A stretch of DNA of 64,000 nucleotides from Branchiostoma belcheri (GCF_001625305.1 NW_017803841.1:112283-176282), one strand, 5' to 3'; numbered from the stretch's first letter, positions 1 through 10,643 are shown. Notes: generated from the letters alone by a model not told the origin. A program made the numbers and translations.

Positions 1-1242
1 TAAGTCTTGAAGTATGTCTAAAGGTACCGCTTCCCTGCCTTCAGGGTCTGCTTCGCACTATCAGCCCAACCGGCCGGTGCCTCGCTCTGGACCAGGGTGT
101 CCACAACACCACCTAAAAATATCAAACGCTTTTGCACCTTCTGTCGATATGTAAACAAGGCCCTGTAGGGACTTGTGTCTTGCAGCGCACACCTCTGATT
201 TTGAAGTGTTCTTCTCGCAGAGGTTCGAACCTGTTGGAATGATTGTCCGGGTAGTGGCAGGAATTGTGATTACCTCACCTGAGTCAAGCTTCTTTCTCTT
301 AGTGCCATAGGTCACGTCCTGGAAGTGTGGCTGTGTGAGGAATACCAGGAAATGATCTGTTTTGTACTGGGTTTAGACGTGTTCTGTATATTTGTTGTTG
401 TTGTACAGGTTTCCTGGTCCTGTCTCAGCTGCGTGGGCCTTGGCTTGGTCAATTCTCCACTTTGCTAGCCCAGGGATAAGCTCCTGTAAAATATATATAA
501 AGTAAAAAAATAGTAAAAAATATGAAAAAAGATATTTAGGATGATGACAATGTTACCGTACCGTAAGCATCCAAACATAACCTTCTGCCCCATCTACTTG
601 AAGCCATAGTCTTGCTTGGCTCTCCTGAGGTCGCTGTATTTTTCTTCCGTTATGTCTGCCACCCTTCTTCAAATGTCTGTATGGTTGAGCGATGTACGCC
701 ATATTTCTTTTTTTTCAATCTTTCTTTTAGAGTTTTTTTCAAAATAGATGAACAAAAAAGCTTGGCAAATTTACATCAGATACATTGCAGTATGCAAAAA
801 CAACAAAAATAAACAGAAACGCTGTCAGGCCGCTTGGCAACCCCCATTGCCGATAGTCATAAATATTTTGACAAAACATATCATTCATCCTAACAATAGA
901 CCACAATCACCTTTTATCTACTTACAATTACCCACTACATGTACCTATTTTTAACCAGAAAATACAGTATTAAAATTTCTCCATTTTCCCTTAATCTTAT
1001 GTACTTAATCTTGCCTGTATGCAATGTTCAATTCTAGTCTGTAGACAGAAGAAACAAAGGATTTGAAAGCAGACAGATTTAAAGAATATTTCCTATTTCT
1101 AAAAACAAATATCTTCCCAAGAAGAATGATAACATTGGGCAGAGCATGGCAACGGTCACCTGCGGTACCAAAAATTATATTGAGTGCATTAATATTGAAA
1201 TGCCATATTTCTTGGCAAGGTCTGTTATCGTTCAGTCTAGCT
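1..1242. other. No recognisable gene; AT-rich spacer
   Basis: I see no recognisable protein or RNA here. A minus-strand open stretch at 61-315 (84 residues, Lys/Ser/Thr-rich) could be an exon, but I recognise no domain in it and it has no close splice-site support. The short plus-strand open frames at 612-954 lie in T-rich sequence and look like chance. Confidence 0.4.
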
Positions 1243-2089
1243 CTATGATGTAATGTAGGACATCATCGACTTCATGTTCTTCCTGGACTCCCTGGACCAT
1301 CTCCCCTCACATCTGACACGGGTGAAATGATAGTTGTAAACCGCTTGAAGGGAAGCTTTCTTATCGGACCATTGGTGTAGGAGACGACGTAGCTCTCTTG
1401 CTACATGTGCAATTCCATCCCGAAACTCATTCTGAAATGCGTCAAGACTTTCCCCATGAGCGTCATCAACGTGTCCCAACTTTCAGACAGTCCAAGATGT
1501 TTCAAGAGAGACACAAATTGTTTATCCGCTCCATATGATATGGCAACAAGGCCGAACAAGATCGTTACATCATTTCTGGCTCTGCAACTACGCAGGTCCA
1601 GCAAACCACACAATGCATGGAATGCACATTTTATTTTCACATTGTCTTCAACTTATTTTTGGACTCTTCATCTGTAACAGATATAGTGTCCAGAGAATCG
1701 AATGGATGAGGGGGCGTTTGTCCGGAAGGTTTTGGGTGACTTCAGTGAAGAAAGATTCTGGGATATCTGTGATATGTCCTTCCCTGATACCAATGCTGAC
1801 AATGCCTTCGAGGGTTAGAAGTTTTCTGGTCAAGTGACAGTTGAAAACCACTTTTCTCCTGCTTGGCCAGGTAGTCCACCTGTTCCCTGTATAGGCAAAT
1901 GAGGGTCGATACCAGTTTGTTTTTTTTTCTCGTCCACGGTTCTTCAAAATCTGCTGCCACTCGACATTCCACATCATCTGACAACTTGGAGATGTGTGCC
2001 CAACATTCTTGTAGCTTGTTGTCGACGTCAGATATCAAACGCCATATGTTTGTTACCAGCTCGTCTGCGTAAAAGGGTTTGTCCGCCAC
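1243..2089 (-). pseudogene. DUF6589-type transposase-like protein, N-terminal region, decayed
   Basis: Reading the minus strand from 2089 downward gives protein-like sequence in shifting frames. The frame at 1742-2089 reads like an alpha-helical N-terminal region (LQECWAHISKLSDDVE). The frame below 1640 contains CAFHALCGLLDLRSC, then RNDVTILFGLVAISYG and KQFVSLLKHLGLSESW. This matches my memory of the region before the DUF6589 domain in multi-copy, transposase-like invertebrate proteins, where a conserved 'G...SYG..K......L..LGL..S' segment occurs. Frame changes near 1640 and 1850, and an internal stop just before the CAFHAL segment, show that it no longer encodes a full protein. The family is inferred by memory; the decay is visible. 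A related set of exons lies at 14.9-23.0 kb, but in an order that makes it a separate copy. Confidence 0.5.
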
Positions 2090-3499
2090 CTTCCGTCAAA
2101 ACGACATTACACATTGCGTCGTGATATATGCTCGCTCAATTCTGACCGTTTCCTCAGTAAAAAGCATTATGGCCCCACCGAATCTGCTTGGAGATTATAA
2201 AACGCAGGCCTCTCCATGTACCACTCCATGTACAACTAGTCGCGCATCTGTTGTAATTTGGCTTTTAGCTTTTCGCCCATTTTGGTGTTCTGGCGTTGTT
2301 TTCTGCTGGTCAGCTTCAGTGTCACATTGTAGAAAAAATGAAATTGCCATGTAGGTCTGGAACAACAAGTTTCTGGAAGTTCTTTCTACTTACTTACAAT
2401 ACCAGTTACCGTACATTAAAGCCATATCTTTTGATCATCGGGCCAGTTCTGGTTATCACCTGATCGTCTGTTACAACACGAATGGTGTCCTGAGAAGGAT
2501 TGTTGTAGTCTCAGTCGTTGTTTCCCATTGTGCTGTAATTTTTGCAGATGATTCTGGGCTGGTCGGTATCTCGGTCAATAATAAACTTCGAGCAGTGTTC
2601 TGGTTTTGAGCGAGAGGCGCCTTTGAGGTCTAACTTCGCTATGAAGTCTCCTGGACGTACCAGATGCTTGATGATCCCCAGAGATCCCATCTTGCTTACA
2701 GCTTCGAGTTTATGGTGGAAAACCGGCTGGGCCTGGGTTGGTTGGATTAGGGCGTCTACTTGTTCTGCCTTACTCACCCGGAGGTATTGTATTACTGTAG
2801 GTGGATTGCCGAGTTTCCCGTACATATGGAGTCGTTACAGTCGCCGCTTGTAGTTATAACTTGTGTAAAGTAACCCCAGTCACATCACACTTTTTATTGC
2901 CCGGGGCAATTGGGAACTTTTGTGCCTGGGCAATACCCACAACCTACCAACAGTTTTACACAAAGACTTCGAATAAGATAGCATTTTTGTCCTTAACGAA
3001 TACTGCACGGGTTTCAACATCAGTTCCGCACGTCTCAAAGCGGCAGACTTGCCTGAGGCACCTTGATAGTACGCCTGCCTACTCAGAGTCCTATCATCCT
3101 CATTATCTAATCGTTCCTGAGAGTCACTGGTTTGCTCTGAGTCATTAGACTCGTCCTCGGATAGGTTAAAGTGCTGCAACAGGGCATATGAGTGGAAAAC
3201 TACAATCTTAACATAAGAGAAATTCAAGCCAGGTTCATCTTTAAAAGTAATAAAATTTTCTTCAATGTGTTACAAGTACTACTAGTTTACCTTAAACTTG
3301 CAACATGTTGACCTGAGCTTTTTATTCTACTGCAACAATATAAGTTAGGCTGAGCATACATGTTGCTTTACTGCAACAATACAACTATAAAAACGTAAAA
3401 AAATGTAGACCTGAGCTGAGCATACATGCTGTTTTACTGCAACAATTAGAAAATTTGACCCTAGTATACACTACTGCAACAAGAAAAGTTTGCTGTAAA
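2090..3499. other. Unassigned stretch with minus-strand exon-like frames and short direct repeats
   Basis: Minus-strand open frames at 2511-2825 (104 residues) and 2880-3227 (115 residues, with an acidic Ser/Asp/Glu segment SEDESNDSEQTSDSQE) look more protein-like than random. They may be further exons of the relic at 1.2-2.1 kb, but I recognise no domain. At 3350-3450 the phrase GAGCATACATG followed by TTTTACTGCAACAA or a close variant is repeated, at about 3352-3384 and 3418-3446. Confidence 0.3.
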
Positions 3500-3719
3500 A
3501 ATACTTCTACGTCTACAAGCGCCTGGAGGTACAGCTCTCTGGCGGCAGGGAAGCCGAATTCAGGCATGGGAATTCTGGCATAGCTGAGCCTGATGAGCCT
3601 GTCCAGCTGCTCAATGCTGAGGAGACTGCGTGTATTTGTCTTAATTCTGTTCTGACAGGAAAGCGCGGTCTGCCTCGGTATTGCTCACCAGCACAATTAG
3701 GCAGCAGCACATCAGCTTC
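3500..3719 (-). pseudogene. hAT transposase, C-terminal dimerisation region
   Basis: The minus strand reads LMCCCLIVLVSNTEADRAF and then, one base out of frame, CQNRIKTNTRSLLSIEQLDR followed by LIRLSYARIPMPEF. This is the layout of the hAT C-terminal dimerisation domain: a hydrophobic strand, then 'E..FS..NRIK...R..L....L..L'. One extra base near 3660 breaks the frame between the two blocks. It is most like the ZNF862/KIAA1586-like branch of hAT proteins (family by memory). It is the last recognisable piece of the minus-strand hAT relic whose earlier exons lie at 3950-5599. Whether the frame break is a mutation or an assembly error cannot be decided here. Confidence 0.65.
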
Positions 3720-3949
3720 AACACCTCTGAAATAGTACATGAAGAGCAAATCTATTGGCATTGCTGATCACAGTAATCAGTACATTCAGGAATGGGCACA
3801 GCTTGAAAGTTAAACACTGCTGGGAAAGAAAATAAATGGGAAAACCGGATGCAGAGTTAGCAACTACAAAGCTGACAGTATCAACAGAAAGGGAATTACG
3901 AAATTGACAGTAGACAACAGAAAAAATTATGATCAAATCCACTGACCAC

Positions 3950-4207
3950 CAAAGATCCGCTGGTTGTCAGTGTTGACACCCCCAAACACTGGAGGTAGAA
4001 ACGGAAGGTGGCCTCTCCATCCTCGTTCACCCTCTCTTCGCCTTTGAAGCGGGCTGCCACAGCCTGATTAAACGAACAAAACTGCCCTTCCCAGATGTAT
4101 CTGTCAATATATCCTTCACACACATTACCCTCCCTTGTCACCTTCTGCTCCGCATAGTGGTCCAGGAGGGTGTTCAGTTCTTGCCTCCCCCAGTAGGCCA
4201 GGGCCAA
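3950..4207 (-). pseudogene. hAT transposase exon
   Basis: The minus strand encodes WGRQELNTLLDHYAEQK, then IDRYIWEGQFCSFNQAVAAR and NEDGEATFRFYLQ. A '(G).ELNTLLDHY' segment followed by a substrate-region block is typical of ZNF862/KIAA1586-like hAT proteins, between the catalytic core and the C-terminal dimerisation region. Its 5' side abuts a non-LTR retrotransposon 3' end at about 4207, so the normal splice acceptor is missing or was displaced by that insertion. Confidence 0.5.
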
Positions 4208-4600
4208 TTCAATTCATTTATTTAACCAGTAATTACAACTCTGGCCATGTTGGTCTGCTTTTCAGGTAATCCTTGATACACATAAAAATACACTCACAAA
4301 TACACAGTACATAATATATTACTAATTACAACATCCTAAACATCAACAGTGTCAAGTCCTGCACCTAATGAACTGTTGAAAAATCCTGAGAAGTCCTGCT
4401 TCTAATGTTCAGTTTAAAAGTCCTGAGACTAAGGAGCTGTCGTTGCTGTAGCGGAAGAGTGTTCCACAGGTAAGGACCATAGTACTGTAGACTGCTCCGG
4501 TACGCCGTGACTCTTGCTGGTGGACAGAAGAGTAGGTGGGGGTCGTAGTCCCTAAGACGCTTTAACTCTGACCGAGTGGTCCGGTCACGTGGTTGTCATC
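4208..4600 (-). mobile_element. 5'-truncated non-LTR retrotransposon, 3' end
   Basis: On the minus strand an open frame from about 4600 to 4371 reads RLRDYDPHLLFCPPARVTAY and then YYGPYLWNTLPLQQRQLL, LRTFKLNIRSR, ending in TAG. 'LWN.LP...R...L..FK' is the usual C-terminal tail of CR1/L2/Jockey-type ORF2 proteins. It is followed by a roughly 160 bp 3'UTR and an AT-rich tail (TTAAATAAATGAATTGAATT), ending at about 4208. The copy inserted into or next to a hAT exon, in the same orientation. I could not fix the target-site duplication. Confidence 0.65.
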
Positions 4601-4843
4601 AGATCTACTGGATAGGCAGCTGGCTCAAAGATCTGCAAGCTAAGAAGTAAACTGTTTTACAAGACTTAATAGTGATATTATAGTTATCATCAATTCATCA
4701 GTCCAATAGCCCTGAAAGTCGTAGGGACAGCACATGTATCAACAAAGAAGATGATAAAGCAGTAATATTTGCCGATCATTAAATTCAGTGAATGCTACCA
4801 ACATTAATGAAAAATTTTGCAAGTTTTTCAGATGTATCCTAAC

Positions 4844-5084
4844 CTTCATTGCCTCCAGGAGGTCAACTCGGGGAAACCTGGCGCGTAGGTTTTCCAGGAT
4901 CCTCTCCAAGAACACTGCCTTGATGTTATCCAGCTCCACCAGTGGATCACGCCCGCCACGGCACCCGCATCTGGATGGGAGTTTCTCTGAACTGGCCCGA
5001 CTGCCGCACACTTGCTCTAAACCGCTCCAGCTTCGGGCCATCCACCTGCCGCATTGCCTCAAGGCTGTCCAGGCACTCAGTGAG
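4844..5084 (-). pseudogene. hAT transposase exon (internal), frameshifted
   Basis: The acceptor TTGTCATTGCAG ends at 5085 and a donor AATGAAG|GTTAGG starts at 4843. The exon starts LTECLDSLEAMRQVDGPKLE and ends, one frame over, with RDPLVELDNIKAVFLERILE then NLRARFPRVDLLEAMK. The second part matches hAT proteins of the ZNF862/KIAA1586-like type, where a 'FL..+++NL..RFP....L.A' segment follows the core. The frame changes near 4965, inside GATGCGGGTGCCG. The good splice sites with a broken frame suggest a recently decayed gene, or a base error in the assembly. Confidence 0.6.
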
Positions 5085-5284
5085 CTGCAATGACAAAATG
5101 TGCAAAGATTGTCTATGATAGATATAAACCTTGTCCTATTATCCTTATACAGTGTATATGTAAATAGTTTATTGCAAGTTCTTGCCCAAGGGTTAATTGT
5201 AAAACACGAGATAAATACATACAGTTCTATAGCAGATAATGCAGAATAGTAAAAACAGTTACAGAGAACAATCTAAGTTTGTAC

Positions 5285-5599
5285 CTGTGTTCTGAGAGTA
5301 GAGAATGTAATGTCCCTGTACTGGAACAGCCTGGAGAGATGGTTTGTGGCATCCAGCACATCGGCAAGCAGGTGGAGGAGGGCGACTGGCAGGTAGCTTG
5401 TCAGCTGCTGGTGAAGGCCGATGGCAGTGGGGTCCCCTGCTGCTGCCTGCTCCTCTGTGTACACAGCCAGCGCTCTGTAGTTCCGCAGGACACTTTGGAT
5501 GGCCTCCCCCATGCTGAGCCACCGGATCTCGAAGACGTGCTTCAGTTTGATGTAGTCTTCTCCAAGCACATCCACCTGAAAAAAGAGCACAGAATTCAA
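5285..5599 (-). pseudogene. hAT transposase exon (core region)
   Basis: The minus strand reads HVFEIRWLSMGEAIQSVLRN, then YRALAVYTEEQAAAGDPTA, LPVALLHLLADVLDATNHLS and LFQYRDITFSTLR, ending at a donor ACACAG|GTACAA at 5284. The 'RWLS...A+.++...Y..L' motif and the 'LAD+L....LSRLFQ......+' motif are the best hallmarks of ZNF862/KIAA1586-like hAT transposases. The frame is clean through about 105 residues. This exon, with 4844-5084, 3950-4207 and 3500-3719, forms one minus-strand relic; exons before it were not recognised except possibly 5850-6029. Confidence 0.65.
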
Positions 5600-5687
5600 T
5601 AAGCCACAGTAGAAGTACTTCCAAATTCACTGTTAAAATATTTATTTAACTTGAAAGTCATTCATTTTTGTTAATTTACACAGGGAT

Positions 5688-6029
5688 TTACATGTCGGAA
5701 TGGTGTCCTTTCTTGCTGACCTTTCTCACTGGAATGTGGTACTGGAGGATGGCAAGCGTTGTCTTATAGTGTATCGTCACCAGCTTAGCCGTACGGACGC
5801 CCACATATCTTACGACCAAGACAATGTGCTGGCTGTCACTAACCTGGCATCCTTTTTCTGTGGTTTTGTTGACCTGTTGTTTCATTTTGAGAGCTGAAGT
5901 CTTCTGTAGTGGCCTCTTCTCCCTTTGGATGTCATCTGCTTTGGACTTCAGGCTGTTCCTTTGTAAGGTGCTCATAGGGGACTCTGAGCTTTCCTTAAGG
6001 TGCTGCTGTACTCTGTGCATGATGAACAT
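5688..6029 (-). other. Unrecognised Lys-rich exon-like frame
   Basis: A minus-strand open frame of 113 residues has a Lys/Arg/Ser-rich first half (KSKADDIQREKRPLQKTSAL) and then a plausible donor GGATGCCAG|GTTAGT near 5845, after which the frame would be intron. It could be an upstream exon of the hAT relic just downstream. I recognise no domain. Confidence 0.25.
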
Positions 6030-6217
6030 GGGACTTTTAGGTTTGTCTTTTTTGGTTTAGACATTGGACAAAATGACATGGATCCATAGAAATTGTGCAA
6101 TGACAGTTATATCGCGCAACGTTCTTAAACCATTAGTGCATGTGATAATTTAGAAGTCTCACCTCACGTCACAGAAGTCTGAAAAGTTTAAAACAACGTG
6201 TATTAGCAGTTCCAGTT

Positions 6218-6570
6218 ACCTGGGTCAGTACTAGGTGTGACAAATGGTCCTTAAAATAATAGATCCATGTGCAGGTACTGGTACATCTATGGCATTTCAC
6301 AAGTATCATCTTATTCAAAGCCTGAAAATTTTAAAAAAAAGTGACTTAGTTGTCCTAGTTTACCAGTTGTTACCAGTGAGAAGTGTATCAAAAGCCAACA
6401 GGGCTTGAATACATATATCTGTGAGTACAAGTGCTGGTGCATCAATGGTATTTGACAAGCATCATCATATATATTCAACGTCTGAAAAAATGATAAACTG
6501 TGGATAAGCCTTTACCGTTATCAGGGTCAGTAGGAAGTGAAACAAAAGCCAACGGGGCTTGCATGAATGG
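6218..6570. repeat. Degenerate tandem repeat, about 156-bp unit
   Basis: Two blocks resemble each other at about 156-bp spacing. For example GGTACTGGTACATCTATGG near 6274 matches AAGTGCTGGTGCATCAATGG near 6429. The phrase AAAAGCCAACAGGGCTTG near 6391 recurs as AAAAGCCAACGGGGCTTG near 6545. The unit is diverged and non-coding. Confidence 0.5.
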
Positions 6571-6785
6571 ACATATCAGTCACCCTGCGGGACAATCACA
6601 TGCTGCTTTGGTGACTTGACCGTTGCTGAATGCGATGATGGTGCAGTACTTTGTCTGGCATGCTAGGTAGTACCTTTGTCTTAACATAGGTAGTGCCGCT
6701 AGCAACCTGTATGCTCTTTACATTGTCCTCTGCATAAAGTATTCATTCCACCATCAAACGAACGAAAGCTCATATGCATCCCTAT

Positions 6786-6930
6786 TAAAGATTCTGTGAA
6801 ATGTTACATGCAGGCTCCCATGTACACGCACTAAGCGGGTAGCCCTGCCACTTCACATAATATTCAAGTAAAGGTTCCCTTTTCTCCAGTTCGTCAACGT
6901 CAAACAGTTCTGGTTCCTTTGAGTTTCATT
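6786..6930 (-). pseudogene. Chromodomain fragment
   Basis: The minus strand encodes KEPELFDVDELEKREPLLEY, then YVKWQGYPLSACTWEP and NISQNL before a stop. This is a chromodomain: 'Y.VKW.GYP...CTWEP..N+' carries the aromatic W and the WEP core. An upstream in-frame stop sits close before the fragment, so only the domain remains. It lies upstream, on the same strand, of the hAT relic at 3.5-5.6 kb. Chromodomains are common in transposon integrases and in host chromatin proteins; which of these this was is not clear. Confidence 0.7.
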
Positions 6931-7149
6931 TTCCCTTCCCTCTCCTGTTTTCTTTCTCCTTCCCCTTTCATCTTCTTCCACTGTGAGTGTGACAGCAGGG
7001 TCTTCTGTCTCCAGGCGTGCTGTCATTTTGCAGCCCATTCTGGACTTCCTGCAACAGGTCATAGCTCTCCGGAGCCTTTGGCTTGTTCTGTGACAGCTCA
7101 AGGTCAGATGAAGGTCAGATGGATGTCACCCGGTCAGGCCGGAGACACC

Positions 7150-7676
7150 TGTAACAACGTTCTTTCTATGTGGGTAGGATTTGGGCTACAGTTACGATTA
7201 CAGTTACGATTACGGTTACAGTTACAAATCCTTAGACTCTCACTCTAAGGAACTAGTTACTAGACTCTCACTCTAAGTAATACCAAAGCCAGGTCGATTT
7301 ATATTTGATGAGACTTTATTGACTAACTGCGGTATAAGATACAAAGCAATGCAACATATAATGGAACGACGGATACAAAGTTAGCCAAGTACGAAAGTGA
7401 GCAAGAACAACAAAAGCAATTACCTGTACAGCAGATGGGAAGCTTGGAAACTACTTAACTAAATTGCTAAACTAACCGGTGCGGGAACAGACGTCGGGAA
7501 AAAGAGATCAGCCGAGAGAGATTTCGGGCGATCCCGCTATTATATAGTACACGCAGAAGGCGGGGCGGCATCTGCATGGCGGAGGCGTGGTCAGGCTTGG
7601 GCCAATGACGCGTCTGGGTCACGTGCTATAACCACGTGGTCCCAGACCGTCTGAACGCAGTGATTGGCCTGTTACA
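7150..7676 (-). mobile_element. Solo LTR of an LTR retrotransposon
   Basis: The 527-bp segment begins TGTAACA and ends TGTTACA, a perfect 7-bp inverted terminal pair with the TG...CA ends of LTRs. It is flanked on both sides by CACC (7146-7149 and 7677-7680), which fits a 4-bp target-site duplication. Read on the minus strand it holds a TATA-like ACTATATAATAG near 7555 and, about 230 bp further on, an AATAAA signal, so the LTR is in minus orientation. No internal gag-pol sequence lies on either side, so it is a solo LTR left by recombination between two LTRs. A Ty3/gypsy or BEL origin would fit the duplication length but is not proven. Confidence 0.75.
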
Positions 7677-7855
7677 CACCCCGCCGTCCGCTACCTCCGC
7701 CTGGATTCGTGTTCCTGCTGCTATTTCTCAAGGGACGGGACGAGAGGATCAAGCAGATGTGATAATGGGAGGGCGGAATATGCCCTATATTAAACTAACT
7801 TTTTCCGAGCCTACCCACATCTGCTGTGAGATTACCATGGATACGATCGTTGTTG

Positions 7856-9286
7856 TTACTCCGTGAAGGAGGTCAGGACCTCCGGACGGAGCCACAGGCA
7901 TGGAATGTCCACAGGCATTTCTCTGGCCCATATCTACGCCCACATTCCTGGAACCCTTGGGGAGACCTCTCTGCCCAAGCCTGGCTACCAAACCTATTAT
8001 AGCTCCCAAGTCCTACATCCTCTGAGCAGCTATTTGTGGAGAGGATGTAGGACTCAGCCTGGTAATACCAAACCTATTTTAGCTCCTATCTCTGCCCCTG
8101 ATGGCCCTACTTTCTGTGACACCGGGGCTCGTTCACTATACACTCAGGGGAGGAGTGCACTGTACCAAGTCTTTCTCAAAATCATGGCCATGATGGCAGT
8201 GCCATGCAAACAGTAACAGCAACCACCGTCGCCATGGCAAATGTATGTTTTCATTGCCAGTCTTTTAGGCCATGTTGATTTGATTATATGGATGACATCC
8301 ACGTGCGCATGAATTTTCGGTCGTTTCCAAAGAAAACAAGAAGCCATAGGTGACAATCCTCCGTGAAGTTTTATATATTTCAACAAAATCCCAAGCCGAG
8401 CGTCAACGGCAGACCTAATGTGCAGACATTATAATTAGGCAACGGTTAATACAATGAGGGCGCGTCACAAGCATAAAGCATACAAAGAGCTATACTGTGC
8501 TTCAAGTTCTAAGTTCATTTTAATTACACACACACAATCATTGCATTCACATAAAGATCGGACTATCATGGTCGTGTCTAATAACAAAGACAGCCCCACC
8601 GTCTTACGGTGCCTGTACCTAATTAAGCGCGCCTGCACAACAGGCCAAATTCCAGCAACAGTTGCGGTAAGCACCGCGAGTGTTACTACCGCCGGCCAGA
8701 TAACCAGGATATCTGCTTACAGTACCTCTGCTACTAGACAACTGCCTAAACCTACGGCCTATTCCACAGGATTGTAAAAGTAGGGATGTTTGTAAAATAT
8801 GCATTTACTTCAATATCAAAACAGCTACGGTAAAAATATAAAGACGTGCATCATCCCGGACATAATGCCACACCACATGCGAAATTACACAGAAATGCGA
8901 CGTACGGAAGAATGCGTTTTGGCTGCGAACATCTTCCAAAAAACTTGCCATCTCTTAACCATGGGCAAAAACATCTGGAACCACTTATCAAAACCACCCC
9001 GTATCTGCATGAAGTTCCACCCCCCACTGCTATTCCAAACAACGCGTTTTTCTGGACCGTTCCAATTCGCCTCGTAATTGTAGGGGTGCGTCTGCAATAT
9101 TACATTGACCGCGAAAGCAGCAACGTCAAAAATACACATTCGTGCATCAACACGGGCATGCCCGCAGACGGCGTATAAAATTGCGTGCCGATTACACAAA
9201 GAGAACCCAGTGTTTTGACTGCGAACATGAAAAATCAGCCGATCACAACACTCCGTCCGGAGGTCCTGACCTCCTTCACGGAGTAA
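7856..9286. mobile_element. Possible foldback element bounded by inverted near-palindromes
   Basis: A 36-bp sequence at 7856-7891 is repeated exactly, as its reverse complement, at 9251-9286. Each copy is itself almost palindromic: CTCCGT...GGAGGTC AG GACCTCC...ACGGAG. The 1.43 kb between them carries no recognisable gene. The arrangement could be the two ends of a non-autonomous element or two independent short insertions. I see no clear target-site duplication outside the copies. Confidence 0.45.
7986..8086. repeat. Short direct repeats flanking a hairpin
   Basis: TACCAAACCTATTATAGCTC at 7986 is repeated with one change at 8066. Between them a perfect 15-bp inverted repeat (AGTCCTACATCCTCT at 8009-8023 and its complement at 8040-8054) can form a hairpin with a 16-nt loop. 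Confidence 0.6.
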
Positions 9287-9637
9287 AAAGGATTCAACCA
9301 TACTGTAAATCGTACAAAATAGTTGCAAAATGAGCCAATGTATACCGTAAGTTGCAAAACAAAAATATTTGAAAATGATACCAAAGCCGTAGAATGCCAA
9401 AATCAAGTCAAAAAGACGAAAATGTAAAGAAATGAATTTGAAGAGTAGATTTCTCGCCATACCAACTTTCATGACCACGTAGATTTATGGCCAAACTTAC
9501 ATTTGCTCGCCAATGCTGTGTAGAACGGCGTTTTGTAAAACCCTAAAGCAGCCTCACGACTTTTACCCATCCCCACCCAATATCCCCCTCCAGACAGAAT
9601 GTATCAATTCGCCGCCATAAAGTAGTGCGAGACAGAT

Positions 9638-10643
9638 AGTACTGTAAGTCTACAAATTTCCGCGGTATATTTAGATTCGCGGAATTCGCGGGGACCTTTG
9701 TACCGCGAATCTATTTCCCCCGCGAATATGTTTTGCGTATTAAAGTGTGCCCCCCTCCCCACATGCATTCACGACGGACCTAGAGTTCAAGCGAAACACA
9801 AACGCGATCCGCAAATCACCGCAAATCACCTTTATCTTGGCAAATGTACGTAGTTGAGTACTGTATCAAAATTATTAAAGTTAAACTGTTACTAATATTG
9901 TGAGAGACACCGAATCGCGATAGCACTGGCCGTGTCAACCTCGCACCACCCGACAAAAATATTCACCCGGCAGAGCGCCGGCCATGCGTGCGGGCGCTGA
10001 AATGCGGGCGCATCGGGGATATCTACAAATATTTTGACGAAAAATATAACTTTTGGTACATGGGAAATGTTACTTGGTTCTCTTTTGCTGGAGTTTTTTC
10101 TCGTTTTGATGGGTAGAAACGCTAGCGTGGCGTAACGTTAACTACAAGAGGCTACCTTGGGACACTTCCGCATTCATCGAACGCCAAAATCTCACCGAAT
10201 ACGCCATAAATTGGCATAGCAATACATGTTCTCCCGAAAGATTCGTTTCCTTATACATTTCTTCACTAGGTTATCGATGTGTAGTAGTGGAAAATAGCGT
10301 TTTAGCGCTTATTTTCGAACAAAGAAAATTGTTTACACGGGCGTCAGATCGATCGAACTTTACCGCCGGCACTGACGAAACAACCAATCAGGAACGCGTA
10401 GCGCGGACACGTGAGGCAAGACTGAACATGCCGGCAGCCTCGCGCGGTGCATGAAACAAATTTTTGCGCCGCATGTTAGGAGATAAATGCCGGGATACGA
10501 ACTTTTTTTTTTTAAATATGCACTTTACAAGTTCTTTTTTGAAGAGCCAAGGAGAAATCGCGAATCTAAAAATACCGCGGATTGCCCATTTTCCCGAAAC
10601 CGCGAACTTTAGGCCCCGCGAATCTAAAGAGACTTACAGTACT
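9638..10643. mobile_element. Non-autonomous DNA transposon with TIRs and internal CGCGAATCTA repeats
   Basis: AGTACTGTAAGTCT at 9638-9651 is mirrored exactly at 10630-10643. Further in, the 22-bp block starting CCGCGGTATATTTAGATTCG at 9660-9681 is mirrored with one mismatch at 10559-10580. Extra copies of TAGATTCGCGG, in both orientations, lie near 9702-9713 and 10614-10629. If the ends are CTGTAAGTCT, the flanking dinucleotide is TA on both sides. The interior has no recognisable transposase, so this is a roughly 1 kb MITE-like element. It is more CpG-rich than its surroundings. Confidence 0.7.

Noticed and set aside
222-240. GAGGTTCGAACCTG resembling a tRNA box B
   Set aside because: Short palindrome without an A box or cloverleaf around it.
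8885-9478. 197-residue minus-strand open frame
   Set aside because: Passes through the inverted near-palindrome at 9251-9286 and has random-looking composition; no domain.
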